This document shows, piece after piece, positions 1 to 6,919 of a stretch of 64,000 bases of DNA. Both the position numbers and the translations under genes were made by a program. The stretch is from Streptomonospora salina. Lineage in GTDB: Bacteria; Actinomycetota; Actinomycetes; Streptosporangiales; Streptosporangiaceae. The DNA is taken from assembly GCF_014204715.1 (NCBI RefSeq), contig NZ_JACHLY010000001.1, positions 2,139,001 to 2,203,000 of the forward strand, read 5' to 3'. The notes under the pieces are model-generated. The model was not told the DNA's origin. It was given only the letters and a program-made list of their open reading frames with translations, and did no database searches. Within the stretch, counting starts at the first letter, position 1. The number at the start of each line of letters is the position of its first letter.

Positions 1-237
1 GCCCACGACCGCACCGCCCAGCCCCGCGACGACCTGGGAAGCCGAGAACGCGGCCGTCAGATGCGCGAGCGGCCAGCCGGTGTCCGCGCTGATCGCCGGC
101 GCCAACACCGGAAACGCGTAGAACAGCACTCCGTAACTCGTAGTGACGGTGATGGACAGCGCAATAAGCGCCCGGCGCGCCCGCGGCGCGACGGCCGCCG
201 CGGACGCGCCGGGCGCGGTCAGGGTCCTGTGCCTCAC
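1..237 (-). CDS. MFS transporter, N-terminal part (cut by window edge)
   Basis: Seventy-nine codons run off the left edge. After a short basic N-terminus, two hydrophobic stretches separated by a loop containing DTGWPLAHL look like TM1-TM2 of a 12-TM major facilitator superfamily drug/metalloid exporter. The GTG start (235-237) overlaps the TGA of the upstream flavoprotein gene in a GTGA arrangement, so the two are translationally coupled. With an ArsO-like partner and ArsR-type boxes upstream, export of an arsenical is a reasonable inference. The substrate cannot be read from this fragment. Confidence 0.75.
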   Translation of the reverse strand, partial: MRHRTLTAPGASAAAVAPRARRALIALSITVTTSYGVLFYAFPVLAPAISADTGWPLAHLTAAFSASQVVAGLGGAVVG

Positions 238-1571
238 TTCACAACGGGCATGGCCGGGTGCGTGGACTCGGCCGGCTCGGCACCGCCGCCGCAGCAGCCG
301 CCCGCGGCTTCCTCCTCCTCGGTCGCCTCGTCGACTCCCGGGCCCTGGCACACGCCGGTCTCGGGCAGGGTCAGCTCCACCTTCGCGGCGGACGCGTGGT
401 CGCCGGCGATCGCGGCGGCGATGCTGCGCACCTGCTCGTATCCGGTCAGGGCGAGGAACGTCGGCGCACGGCCGTAGGACTTCATCCCCGCCAGGTAGAA
501 GCCCGGCTCGGGGTGGGCCAGCTCCGCGGCGCCGTGCGGGTAGACGGTCCCGCAGGAGTGCACGTTCGGATCGATCAGCGGGGCCAGCTCCACGGGCGCC
601 TGCAACGTGGCGTCCAGGCCCAGGCGCACCTCCGACAGCGGCGCCAGGTCGGGGCGGAACCCGGTCAGCGCGACGACCTCGTCGACGGGGTCGAGGGCCC
701 GGCCGCCGTCGTCGACGAGCACCACCGCGCTGCCCTGGCGGCGCACCTCGGCGGTGCGGAAGCCGGTGACGACCTCGACGCGTCCGGATTCGACCGCCGC
801 GCGGGCACGGTCCCCCAGCGCGCCGCGGGCGGCGAGCTGGTCGTCGTCGCCGCCGCCGAAGGCGTCGCCCACCTCGCCGCGGCGCAGCACCCAGACCGCG
901 CGGGTGCCCGGCGCCTGTTCGGCGAGCCCGGCCAGCTCCACCAGCGCCGTCAGCGCGGAATGGCCGCTGCCCACTACGGCGGTGCGGCGGTCGGCGTAGC
1001 GGGCGCGCTCCCGGTCGTCGGCGAGATCGGGGATGCGGTAGCCGATCCGGTCGGCGGCGTCCTCCCCCGGCGCGGGAAGCCCGTCGCCGCCCAGCGGGTT
1101 GGGCGCGCCCCAGGTTCCCGACGCGTCGACCACCGCGCGGGCGAGCAGGCGCTCCTCGCCGCCGGATGCGCGCACCCGCACGGTGAACGGCTGCTCGTCC
1201 CGGTCGGCGTCGACGACCCGGTCCCGGCCGCGGCGACTCACTCCCAGGACCTCGGTTCCGTAGCGCACACGCTCGCCCAGCGCGGCGGCGAGCGGGTCCA
1301 GGTACTCCTGCGCCCACGCGTCTCCGGTGGGGTAGGCGGCGTCGTCGGGGCGGGTCCATCCGCGCTCGGCGAGCAGCTTCTCCGCAGCTGGGGCCACCAG
1401 ATCGCGCCAGGCGGAGAACAGGCGCACGTGCCCCCATTCGCGCACGGCCGCACCCGGCCGGTCGCCCTGCTCCAGCACCACCGCCGGCAGTCCCCGGCCG
1501 GCGGCCTCCGCGGCGGCCGCCAATCCGACCGGACCGGCGCCGATGACCACAACCGGAAGCTCGTCGTCCAT
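234..1571 (-). CDS. ArsO-like FAD/NAD(P)-dependent flavoprotein monooxygenase
   Basis: This is a 445-residue flavoprotein with an N-terminal Rossmann FAD site (VVVIGAGPVGLAAA, about residues 6-19), an NAD(P) site in the middle (AVVGSGHSALTALVEL), and an ATG-type late motif (FYLAGMKSYGRAPTF). The C-terminus is unusual: an acidic stretch followed by a CCGGG cysteine cluster, as in ArsO-type proteins of ars operons. I chose the ATG at 1569-1571, which has a GGG-rich ribosome site, over a longer GTG-led reading because the FAD motif then sits at the N-terminus. It is coupled to the MFS gene and preceded by two ArsR-type boxes. The family's reaction is not settled; a metalloid-linked oxidation is inferred. 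Confidence 0.8.
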   Translation of the reverse strand: MDDELPVVVIGAGPVGLAAAAEAAGRGLPAVVLEQGDRPGAAVREWGHVRLFSAWRDLVAPAAEKLLAERGWTRPDDAAYPTGDAWAQEYLDPLAAALGERVRYGTEVLGVSRRGRDRVVDADRDEQPFTVRVRASGGEERLLARAVVDASGTWGAPNPLGGDGLPAPGEDAADRIGYRIPDLADDRERARYADRRTAVVGSGHSALTALVELAGLAEQAPGTRAVWVLRRGEVGDAFGGGDDDQLAARGALGDRARAAVESGRVEVVTGFRTAEVRRQGSAVVLVDDGGRALDPVDEVVALTGFRPDLAPLSEVRLGLDATLQAPVELAPLIDPNVHSCGTVYPHGAAELAHPEPGFYLAGMKSYGRAPTFLALTGYEQVRSIAAAIAGDHASAAKVELTLPETGVCQGPGVDEATEEEEAAGGCCGGGAEPAESTHPAMPVVK

Positions 1572-1584
1572 GACACACCCTTTC

Positions 1585-1629
1585 ATCGATTCACTTCGAT
1601 CAATCAGTACTTTATCGACACAGATCGAT
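1585..1629 (-). promoter_or_regulatory. Tandem ArsR-type operator boxes
   Basis: Two copies of the inverted repeat ATCGA-N6-TCGAT lie at 1585-1600 and 1614-1629, with centres 29 bp apart, just upstream of the flavoprotein start. The layout fits ArsR/SmtB-family dimers bound side by side over the promoter. The same box with one change (ATTGA-N6-TCGAT) overlaps the start of the ArsR-GNAT gene at 4020-4035. Confidence 0.6.
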
Positions 1630-1766
1630 GGATGCAATCACCGGAACCGTCTACCGCGCGGTTTCGACGACGGTGCGCCCGTGTCGGCGGTGAAACCCAC
1701 GCGCCGGATTCACCGCGGGACGCGGGTGGGCGGGCGCGGGTGCTTCAGCAGACTCCCGTCGACGAT

Positions 1767-2051
1767 CTATGGGGCGTGGCCGCTGTCTCGCCACGTCTTC
1801 CACGCTGCGTCCTGGCCGATGAGCCATCCGCGAATCCATGCAGGCGACGCGTAGCCCTCCCAGCCGGCTTCTACGCCGAAGACGGCGGCACCTGCCGGGA
1901 CCGGGCTCCGACGACTGAGACGCCAATGCCAGTCGCCACCTGGCACGAGCACCCCTCGGACCTCCCAGACGCTGCGGTAATACTCGGCGAGGAGTCCGAC
2001 CGGGTCCCACGTGGCCGCGTCGATGCGGGGCGGGCGCCGAGATGTGGTCAC
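1767..2051 (-). CDS. Small conserved actinobacterial protein, cassette copy 1, third gene
   Basis: A 94-residue protein of unknown function. It is clearly paralogous to the product of 11674-11952: both have a DPVGxLAxxYRxxW opening, then (I/V)RGVLVPGGDWHWRL, and a WxGWLIxQDxAW-type C-terminus ending GGHAP/SGHAP. The GTG start overlaps the TGA of the upstream small gene (GTGA). Tryptophan-rich motifs and the lack of a signal or membrane segment suggest a small cytosolic protein. It is the last gene of a three-gene cassette whose first gene is frameshifted in this copy. Confidence 0.7.
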   Translation of the reverse strand: MTTSRRPPRIDAATWDPVGLLAEYYRSVWEVRGVLVPGGDWHWRLSRRSPVPAGAAVFGVEAGWEGYASPAWIRGWLIGQDAAWKTWRDSGHAP

Positions 2052-2290
2052 TGCCTGGGCACCTCCCCTGCGATTCGGGATCGCGCCATGGCCACGGCCG
2101 TACCCCGGCCGCGGACCTGGTCGACGCCCTCAAGCGCGCGGACCAGCAGGGCACGCAACCACGGGGCGTCGTCGGGCGCGGCATGGGCAGCCGCGTGCAG
2201 TTGGCCGGCGATCTCGGCGAGGCGCGACGTGTCGCGCAGCGACAGGCGGGTCGTCTCGGCGTCCTCGGTGGGACGGCTCGGCGAGGTCAT
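2048..2290 (-). CDS. Small conserved actinobacterial protein, cassette copy 1, second gene
   Basis: An 80-residue, mostly helical protein with the signature TTRLSLRDTSRLAEIAG, an APDDAPWLRALL helix and the C-terminus GEVPRQ. The product of 11949-12179 shares the same layout and the same last six residues, so the two are paralogues. The ATG start at 2288-2290 abuts the stop of the preceding gene, and its own stop overlaps the next start. The function is unknown. The short helical form and fixed partners suggest a small complex or a regulator-linked module. Confidence 0.7.
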   Translation of the reverse strand: MTSPSRPTEDAETTRLSLRDTSRLAEIAGQLHAAAHAAPDDAPWLRALLVRALEGVDQVRGRGTAVAMARSRIAGEVPRQ

Positions 2291-2645
2291 CACCGCACCT
2301 CCGCCAAGATGTCGCCGCCTTCGGCCGTGCGGGCGAGATCGGGGCGCGCGGCCACCAGCGCGCGGACCGGACCGACGAGCGCGGCACGCAGGTCGTCGAG
2401 GCCGTCGCCGACGGGAGCCGGTGCGGCCACCCCGTGCTGAAGCCGCTCCCAGCGCTCGTGCCACGGCCCCACGGTCCGGCCGCGTGCGTACAGCGCGCCG
2501 GGCACGGGGCGGGTCGACGACAGAGCGCTCGGGGCGGGACCGGCCGGTCGGCGACGTAGGGACGGACCCGGGCGGCGGCGCGCCGGCTGGGCGGCGCCAG
2601 GGCGCCGCGCCCTGGCTTTCGGACGATCGTGGACAGTCGCGGCAT
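2290..2645 (-). pseudogene. Frameshifted first gene of small-protein cassette copy 1
   Basis: The intact paralogue at 12183-12518 starts with a basic segment and VRPYV and ends with GLDDVRAGLAGPVRRLLDARPDL. Here the basic N-terminus and VRPYVADRPVP lie in one minus frame (start ATG 2643-2645, GGGGG ribosome site). The C-terminal GLDDLRAALVGPVRALVAARPDL lies in another frame ending at 2290. The switch must fall between about 2440 and 2550. Either the gene is broken or there is a base error in a GC-rich run. A shorter GTG-started product covering only the C-terminus (2290-2505) could still be made. Confidence 0.6.
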
Positions 2646-2697
2646 GGGTTCCCCCAGGGGGTAGGGCCGGACGGGAGGTCCGGCGGGAATTCGGGAA

Positions 2698-3072
2698 TCA
2701 GTGGAGAGCAGGCCCAGGCGACAGCTCGGCCCATGTCGTGTAGTCACCGGACCGGAAACACGTCGCCCCCATAGCGTCAGCGAGGGTGGAGCAGAGGCCG
2801 AGCCCGTCGGGCGCGTCTTCGTCGACCGCGAAGTCGCCGGCGCGGCGCGGGCGGTGTCCACGCTGATCGGTGACCTTGATACGCACGGTGCCGGTATCCG
2901 TCACACCGACCGTGATCGCGCCCGTACTGGCGCGCACGGCCGAGGTGACCAGCTCACTCGCGATCAGCTCGGCGTCATCGACACGGTCGAATCCCGCCAG
3001 CAGTGCAGCCACGCCGTGTCGAACGACCGGCACCATGGCGGCGCTCGCCGGGACGGTGAGGGATTCGTTCAT
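2698..3072 (-). CDS. RsbW/HATPase_c_2-type ATP-binding regulator with altered N-box
   Basis: A 124-residue single-domain GHKL protein of the anti-sigma/serine-kinase type common next to actinobacterial regulators. It has the fold's helices and a late DGLGLCSTLADAMG glycine box. The N-box reads SELVTSAVRAS where the family has ELVTNAVRHS, so the Mg-ATP asparagine is serine, which may weaken or abolish phosphotransfer. The start is the ATG at 3070-3072 (MNESL). It is divergent from the GntR gene across a 114-bp operator region, which suggests shared control. Confidence 0.7.
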   Translation of the reverse strand: MNESLTVPASAAMVPVVRHGVAALLAGFDRVDDAELIASELVTSAVRASTGAITVGVTDTGTVRIKVTDQRGHRPRRAGDFAVDEDAPDGLGLCSTLADAMGATCFRSGDYTTWAELSPGPALH

Positions 3073-3092
3073 ACCAACACCCCGCATAACCA

Positions 3093-3141
3093 GCACGTAC
3101 AGATTTAGTTTCTGTACGTGCAGCTTGATTCGGCACGTACA
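3093..3141. promoter_or_regulatory. GntR operator: inverted plus direct repeats
   Basis: GCACGTACAG (3093-3102) and CTGTACGTGC (3112-3121) form a perfect 10-bp inverted repeat with a 9-bp spacer. A third half-site, GCACGTACAA, follows at 3133-3142, 40 bp from the first. The position between the divergent ATP-binding gene and the GntR gene, and the GTAC core, fit autoregulation by the neighbouring GntR/HutC-type protein. Confidence 0.65.
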
Positions 3142-3186
3142 ACTTTGTCAAGCTGATCGTGCAAATCGATCTCAGAGGGGAGCGCC

Positions 3187-3936
3187 GTGGGCCGCCCGAC
3201 ATACCAGCGCATCGCCGATACGCTGCGGCAGCGCATCATCGGGGGCGACTTCGGGCCAGGTGAACGGCTCCCGTCTCGGCAGGCACTCGCCGAAGAGTTC
3301 GGAGTCGGCCCGCGAGTTGCCGCCGATGCCGTGCAGCTACTCGTCGCCGAGGGCTACGTCGTGGCTCGCACCGGGTCGGGGAGCTATGTGCGGCCGAAAC
3401 CACCCGTGCGGCGACTCACCCGGTCCTGGTATCGCGAGTCCCGCGGCGGGTCGCCCTTTCGTGCGGACATGACCGCACAGGCGGTCCGCGGCGGCTGGGA
3501 GTCGGCCTCGGAGACCGTTCGCGTGGCCGACGGAATCGCCGACCGGCTGGCGGTCGAGGCCGGCGCGGAGGTGATGCGCACGTCCTACACCTTCACCGGT
3601 GACGACGAGCCGGTCATGCTGTCGACAAGCTATGAGCCGCTGGAGATCACCCGCGGTACTTCCGTGGTGCTACCCGAGGACGGGCCGCATTCCGGCCGCG
3701 GCGTGGTCGAGCGTATGCGGCAGATCGGGCAGCGCATCGTGCATGCAGGCGAGATCGTGACCGCGCGGTCGGCCACCGACGAGGAGGCGAACCGGCTGCG
3801 CCTGAGCCGCGGCACGGTGATGATGGTGATTCAGAGGACGTACTACACACAGGATCGGCCGGTCGAAACCGCGGACATCGTGGTACCACCGGATCGCTAC
3901 GAGCTGGCGTACATGATCCCGGTCGACCAGGACTAG
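3187..3936 (+). CDS. GntR/HutC-family transcriptional regulator
   Basis: A 249-residue regulator. Residues 1-70 form a GntR winged helix (IADTLRQRIIGGDFGPGERLPSRQAL, then a DNA helix and LLVAEGYVVARTGSGSYV). Residues about 85-245 are a UTRA-type effector domain with a terminal TADIVVPPDRYEL strand typical of HutC members. The GTG start has a strong GAGGGGAG site. It faces the inverted-repeat operator and probably controls itself and the divergent ATP-binding gene plus small-protein cassette. The ligand is unknown. Confidence 0.88.
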   Translation: MGRPTYQRIADTLRQRIIGGDFGPGERLPSRQALAEEFGVGPRVAADAVQLLVAEGYVVARTGSGSYVRPKPPVRRLTRSWYRESRGGSPFRADMTAQAVRGGWESASETVRVADGIADRLAVEAGAEVMRTSYTFTGDDEPVMLSTSYEPLEITRGTSVVLPEDGPHSGRGVVERMRQIGQRIVHAGEIVTARSATDEEANRLRLSRGTVMMVIQRTYYTQDRPVETADIVVPPDRYELAYMIPVDQD

Positions 3937-4019
3937 CCAGAAGGCGGCGCAGCGGCGCGACCAGACGCGCGCGAGCGCGCCGAAGGTGTCCCTCTCGGCG
4001 GAGGGACGAGCCCCCACTC

Positions 4020-4038
4020 ATTGACGACCGTCGATAAT
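4020..4038 (+). promoter_or_regulatory. ArsR-type box and -10 element just upstream of the ArsR-GNAT start
   Basis: ATTGA-N6-TCGAT at 4020-4035 matches the two boxes at 1585-1629. It overlaps GATAAT (4033-4038), a good -10 hexamer lying 6 bp before the ATG at 4045, so the transcript may be leaderless. A repressor here would block the promoter directly. No convincing -35 was seen. Confidence 0.5.
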
Positions 4039-4044
4039 GGGGGC

Positions 4045-4908
4045 ATGACCGCTCCGTCCGCCCCGTCCGCGCTGCCGACGCTCGCCGCCGCCGACGCGGA
4101 GACCTACGCCGCCTGGTTCGCCTGCCTGGCCGAACCCGCCCGGGTACGCCTCCTGCACACGGTCGCCTCGGCGCCGGCGGGCGCGACGGTCGGGGAGCTC
4201 GCCGAGGCGCTGGAGCTGCGCCAGTCCACCGTCTCCCACCATCTGCGCAAGCTCGCCGACGTCGGCTTCGTCACGCTCACCAAGGCCGGAACGTCCACCC
4301 GCGTCATGATCAACCCGGAGTGCTGCACCGGCCTGCCGCACGCCGCCGACGCCGTGATGGGCCTGCTCGCCTCGCGGCCGTGCTGCCCGGTCGACCTTCC
4401 CGCCGACGTGTCGGTGCGTGCCATGGAACCCGCCGACTTCGACGCGGTGCGCCGCATCTACGCCGAGGGCATCGCCACCGGCATAGCCACCTTCGAGACC
4501 GAGGTTCCGCCCGCCGACGCCCTCGACGCCACGTGGTTCGCCGACCACCGGTGGATCGCCGAGATCGACGGCGAGACCGCGGGCTGGGCCGCGGCCGCCC
4601 CCGTCTCCACCCGCGCCGCCTACGCCGGGGTCGCCGAGACCTCGGTCTACGTCGCCGAATCGGCACGCGGCCGCGGCGTCGGCAAAGCCCTGCTCCACCG
4701 GCAGGTCACCGCCGCCGACGCCGGCGGCCTGTGGACCCTGCAGAACGCGGTCTTCCCCGAGAACAAGGCCAGCCTGGCCCTGCACCACAACGCCGGCTTC
4801 CGCACCCTGGGCGTGCGCGAACGCGTCGCCCGGCACCACGGCGCCTGGCGCGACACCGTCATGCTGGAACGCCGCCGCGACGACGAGGGCTGCACACCCG
4901 TGAACTGA
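4045..4908 (+). CDS. ArsR-GNAT fusion (repressor fused to ArsN/PAT-like acetyltransferase)
   Basis: A 287-residue two-domain protein. Residues about 10-105 are an ArsR winged helix (LAEPARVRLLHTV; LRQSTVSHHLRKLADVG) followed by a CC pair (NPECCTG) and a second CC (SRPCCPVD). Residues about 125-280 are a GNAT acetyltransferase close to phosphinothricin/ArsN enzymes (VRAMEPADFDAVRRIYAEGI, then ARGRGVGKALL for acetyl-CoA and a late NAVFPENKASLALH). ArsN1 acetylates the antibiotic arsinothricin, so one polypeptide may sense and detoxify. The cysteines may bind As(III), which is inference. The first in-frame ATG after the -10 was taken as the start. Confidence 0.85.
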   Translation: MTAPSAPSALPTLAAADAETYAAWFACLAEPARVRLLHTVASAPAGATVGELAEALELRQSTVSHHLRKLADVGFVTLTKAGTSTRVMINPECCTGLPHAADAVMGLLASRPCCPVDLPADVSVRAMEPADFDAVRRIYAEGIATGIATFETEVPPADALDATWFADHRWIAEIDGETAGWAAAAPVSTRAAYAGVAETSVYVAESARGRGVGKALLHRQVTAADAGGLWTLQNAVFPENKASLALHHNAGFRTLGVRERVARHHGAWRDTVMLERRRDDEGCTPVN

Positions 4909-5005
4909 GCCACCCGCCGATCGCGGGGTGATACGCGACACATCCGCTCTCTCGCTGAATGAGAACGCCCTGTCCGCGGACCGCGGGGAGGCTAGCGATC
5001 TTCAC

Positions 5006-5065
5006 CGAGCGCGGGGGTTTCACCGGCACAGTGCAGGAAGACGGTTGAAACCCCGCGCTCGTTTT
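5006..5065. terminator. Long stem-loop terminator
   Basis: CGAGCGCGGGGGTTTCA (from 5006) pairs with TTGAAACCCCGCGCTCG (to 5061) with one bulge, and TTTT follows on the plus strand. It lies about 100 bp after the ArsR-GNAT stop and before the convergent TetR gene, so it may serve both. Confidence 0.6.
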
Positions 5066-5138
5066 CAGCGAACCCGACACAACGGTCGCCTCGGCGGGCG
5101 CCACTACCGCGGGGCACCGCCGACCAGGGCGTGCCCCA

Positions 5139-5822
5139 TCAGTCCGGGAACGCCGCCCCGGCTCCGATCGACACCAAACCGGCGACCAGGTCCTGGGCGA
5201 ACCGTTCCACCGGCGGGAGCCCGTCCGGCCCGCCCCCGTCTCCGTCCCCGTCTGCGTCCCTCCCGTCCAGGAACGCCTCGAAAAAGGCGCGCTGGAAGCA
5301 GGCGCCCAGGAGCAGGGCGGCGACGGCGTCGGGGGCGGTGTCGGGCGGGACGCGACCCAGGCGCTGTTCTTCGGTGATGTAGGCGGCCAGCAGCCGGTTC
5401 GCGTTCATCGGCCCGGCGCCGGTGCGGCCCAGGTCCTCGCGGTGGCGCTGCAGCAGCTCCGGGTCGGCGAACAGCGAACCGAGCATGGGCACGCCGTGAC
5501 GGTAGAACGGCACGGCTTTGCCGACGAGGTCGGTGAGGTTGCCGGCGACGGTGCCCCGGCCGGCGCGGTCGGGCAGCGCGGCGAGCACGTCGACGAAGGC
5601 GGGGAAGCGGCTGCGCAGCACCTCCAGGAACAGGTCCGTCTTGCCGGCGAAGTGCTTGTAGAGGGCGGCTTCGGAAACGCCGGCGGAGCGGGCGATGCGT
5701 TTGGTGGTGGCGTTGGCCAGCCCCAGTTCCCGCATGCTCCGGTCCGCGGCCGCGACGATGCGCTCGCGGGTCTCGGGGCGGCCGGAGCGGCGCGGGGCCT
5801 GCTCTTCGCCGGTGTCGGCCAC
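5139..5822 (-). CDS. TetR-family transcriptional regulator
   Basis: A 227-residue TetR protein. The N-terminal HTH covers about residues 18-66 (TRERIVAAADRSMRELG; TTKRIARSAGVSEAALYKHF; KTDLFLEVL). The rest is a helical ligand domain, with an acidic glycine/aspartate-rich loop (DGRDADGDGDGGG) near the C-terminus that is unusual. It lies 75 bp downstream of, and on the same strand as, the mycothiol-dependent-isomerase-like gene. A GTAAGTACTTAC palindrome in front of that gene is its likely binding site. The inducer is unknown. Confidence 0.85.
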   Translation of the reverse strand: MADTGEEQAPRRSGRPETRERIVAAADRSMRELGLANATTKRIARSAGVSEAALYKHFAGKTDLFLEVLRSRFPAFVDVLAALPDRAGRGTVAGNLTDLVGKAVPFYRHGVPMLGSLFADPELLQRHREDLGRTGAGPMNANRLLAAYITEEQRLGRVPPDTAPDAVAALLLGACFQRAFFEAFLDGRDADGDGDGGGPDGLPPVERFAQDLVAGLVSIGAGAAFPD

Positions 5823-5897
5823 GGTGCCTCCTTCTCTCCTTCGGGACGGGCCGGGCCCCCGCCCGGGTGTGCTGGGCAGGGGAGCGGGTCCGGACCC

Positions 5898-6512
5898 TCA
5901 GCCCGGATCCGGTCGCGCGGAGCCGGTGTCGCGGCCCGCGACCCGCGCGACGAGGTAGGCGGCGGGGCCGCGCAGTTCGCTCGGGCCGGTGCCGTGGCTG
6001 AAGTCGAGATCGGTCGCCGCGATCCGCATGCCCGCCGCCTCCCGGGTCTCCGCGGCGAACATGCTGCTCGTCGCGAGCGCCCGCAGGGTGGCCAGCAGGT
6101 GCTCGGGCGGGGTGCCGGCGTCCAGGCCCAACGGGCGGCAGATGTCCTGGTGGTGGACCACGTAGTCGACCAGCAGCAGGGTCGGGTTCAGCCGGAAGAC
6201 GGTCATGATGCGGTCGGTCTCGAAGGCGGCGAGCAGTTCGGAGTCGGAGAGCCGGCTCCAAGCGCGGGCGGTGCGGCGGTTGTACTCGTCGTGGTCGAAC
6301 CGGGCGCGCGCCATACCTCCGAGGAACGACGGCAGGCTCGCGCGTGTGTTCTCGGCGAGGTGCCCGGCGACGTCGCGGACGGTCCATCCCGCGCACAGCG
6401 AGGGCGCGGCCCACTGGTGCGCCGCCAGTCCGCCGAGGGTCGCTCGCAGTCGGGCGCGCTCGTCGAGGGCCATCGCCCGGGTGTGCGCTGCGCTGAATCT
6501 CCGCTGACTCAT
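5898..6512 (-). CDS. Maleylpyruvate-isomerase-family mycothiol-dependent protein (DinB fold)
   Basis: A 204-residue four-helix DinB/MDMPI protein. It carries the metal-binding histidines of the family (GHLAENTRASL near residue 52 and VDYVVHHQDICRPLG near residue 120) and the AGWTVRDVAGHL signature. Members bind Zn/Ni and use mycothiol, the actinobacterial thiol, in isomerisation or detoxification. The start is the ATG at 6510-6512; longer readings are rejected because they run through low-complexity, promoter-like DNA. It is probably co-transcribed with the TetR gene behind it and repressed by it. Confidence 0.78.
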   Translation of the reverse strand: MSQRRFSAAHTRAMALDERARLRATLGGLAAHQWAAPSLCAGWTVRDVAGHLAENTRASLPSFLGGMARARFDHDEYNRRTARAWSRLSDSELLAAFETDRIMTVFRLNPTLLLVDYVVHHQDICRPLGLDAGTPPEHLLATLRALATSSMFAAETREAAGMRIAATDLDFSHGTGPSELRGPAAYLVARVAGRDTGSARPDPG

Positions 6513-6537
6513 GGCGGCTCCGAAGTCGTGAAACAAA

Positions 6538-6557
6538 GTTGGTAAGTACTTACTCAC
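6538..6557. promoter_or_regulatory. TetR-type palindromic operator
   Basis: The perfect 12-bp palindrome GTAAGTACTTAC (6542-6553), with imperfect flanking symmetry (6538-6557), lies 30 bp before the MDMPI-like start in AT-richer DNA. The size and symmetry fit a TetR dimer site, and the TetR gene is next in the operon. Confidence 0.6.
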
Positions 6558-6919
6558 TTTAGGTGCCGACGTGCCCCTGTCAACCGTGCAGGTAGGGGCC
6601 GCCGCCCGGCCGCCCCGGCGAGCGCGGAAGCGCTCCGCGGACGGGACCGGCTGAATCGCTGCGGCGCCGGGCCCCGTCCTGACCCGGCACCGCAGCTTCT
6701 CCTCCGACCGGCCCCTCAGACGGTCGGCGGCGCCGGTCCGCGGTGAGCGGCGGGCTCCGGCCCTCTCCCGAGCGCCTTTCCGGACCCTCCCGCACTGGGA
6801 CGGCGCCCGGCCTTTTCTCCGCTTACGCACTCACCGCTCTTCGACCAGCGCAGCTGACAGTAGGCCGACGGCAGGTCCGGGGCAATGCGCACGGTGCCCA
6901 ACCTCCCGGCCGGGACTGA
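6558..6919. other. Intergenic stretch without a recognisable gene
   Basis: These 362 bp separate the MDMPI promoter from the 3' end of the PucR gene. Both strands carry open frames, but their products are Arg/Pro/Gly-rich low-complexity sequence with no family resemblance. I see no gene and no clear terminator. Confidence 0.5.

Noticed and set aside
258-2774. Very long plus-strand open frame opposite the ArsO-like and cassette genes
   Set aside because: It is an antisense shadow of high-GC coding DNA; its product is Arg/Gly/Val-rich without domains, while the minus strand has full family motifs.
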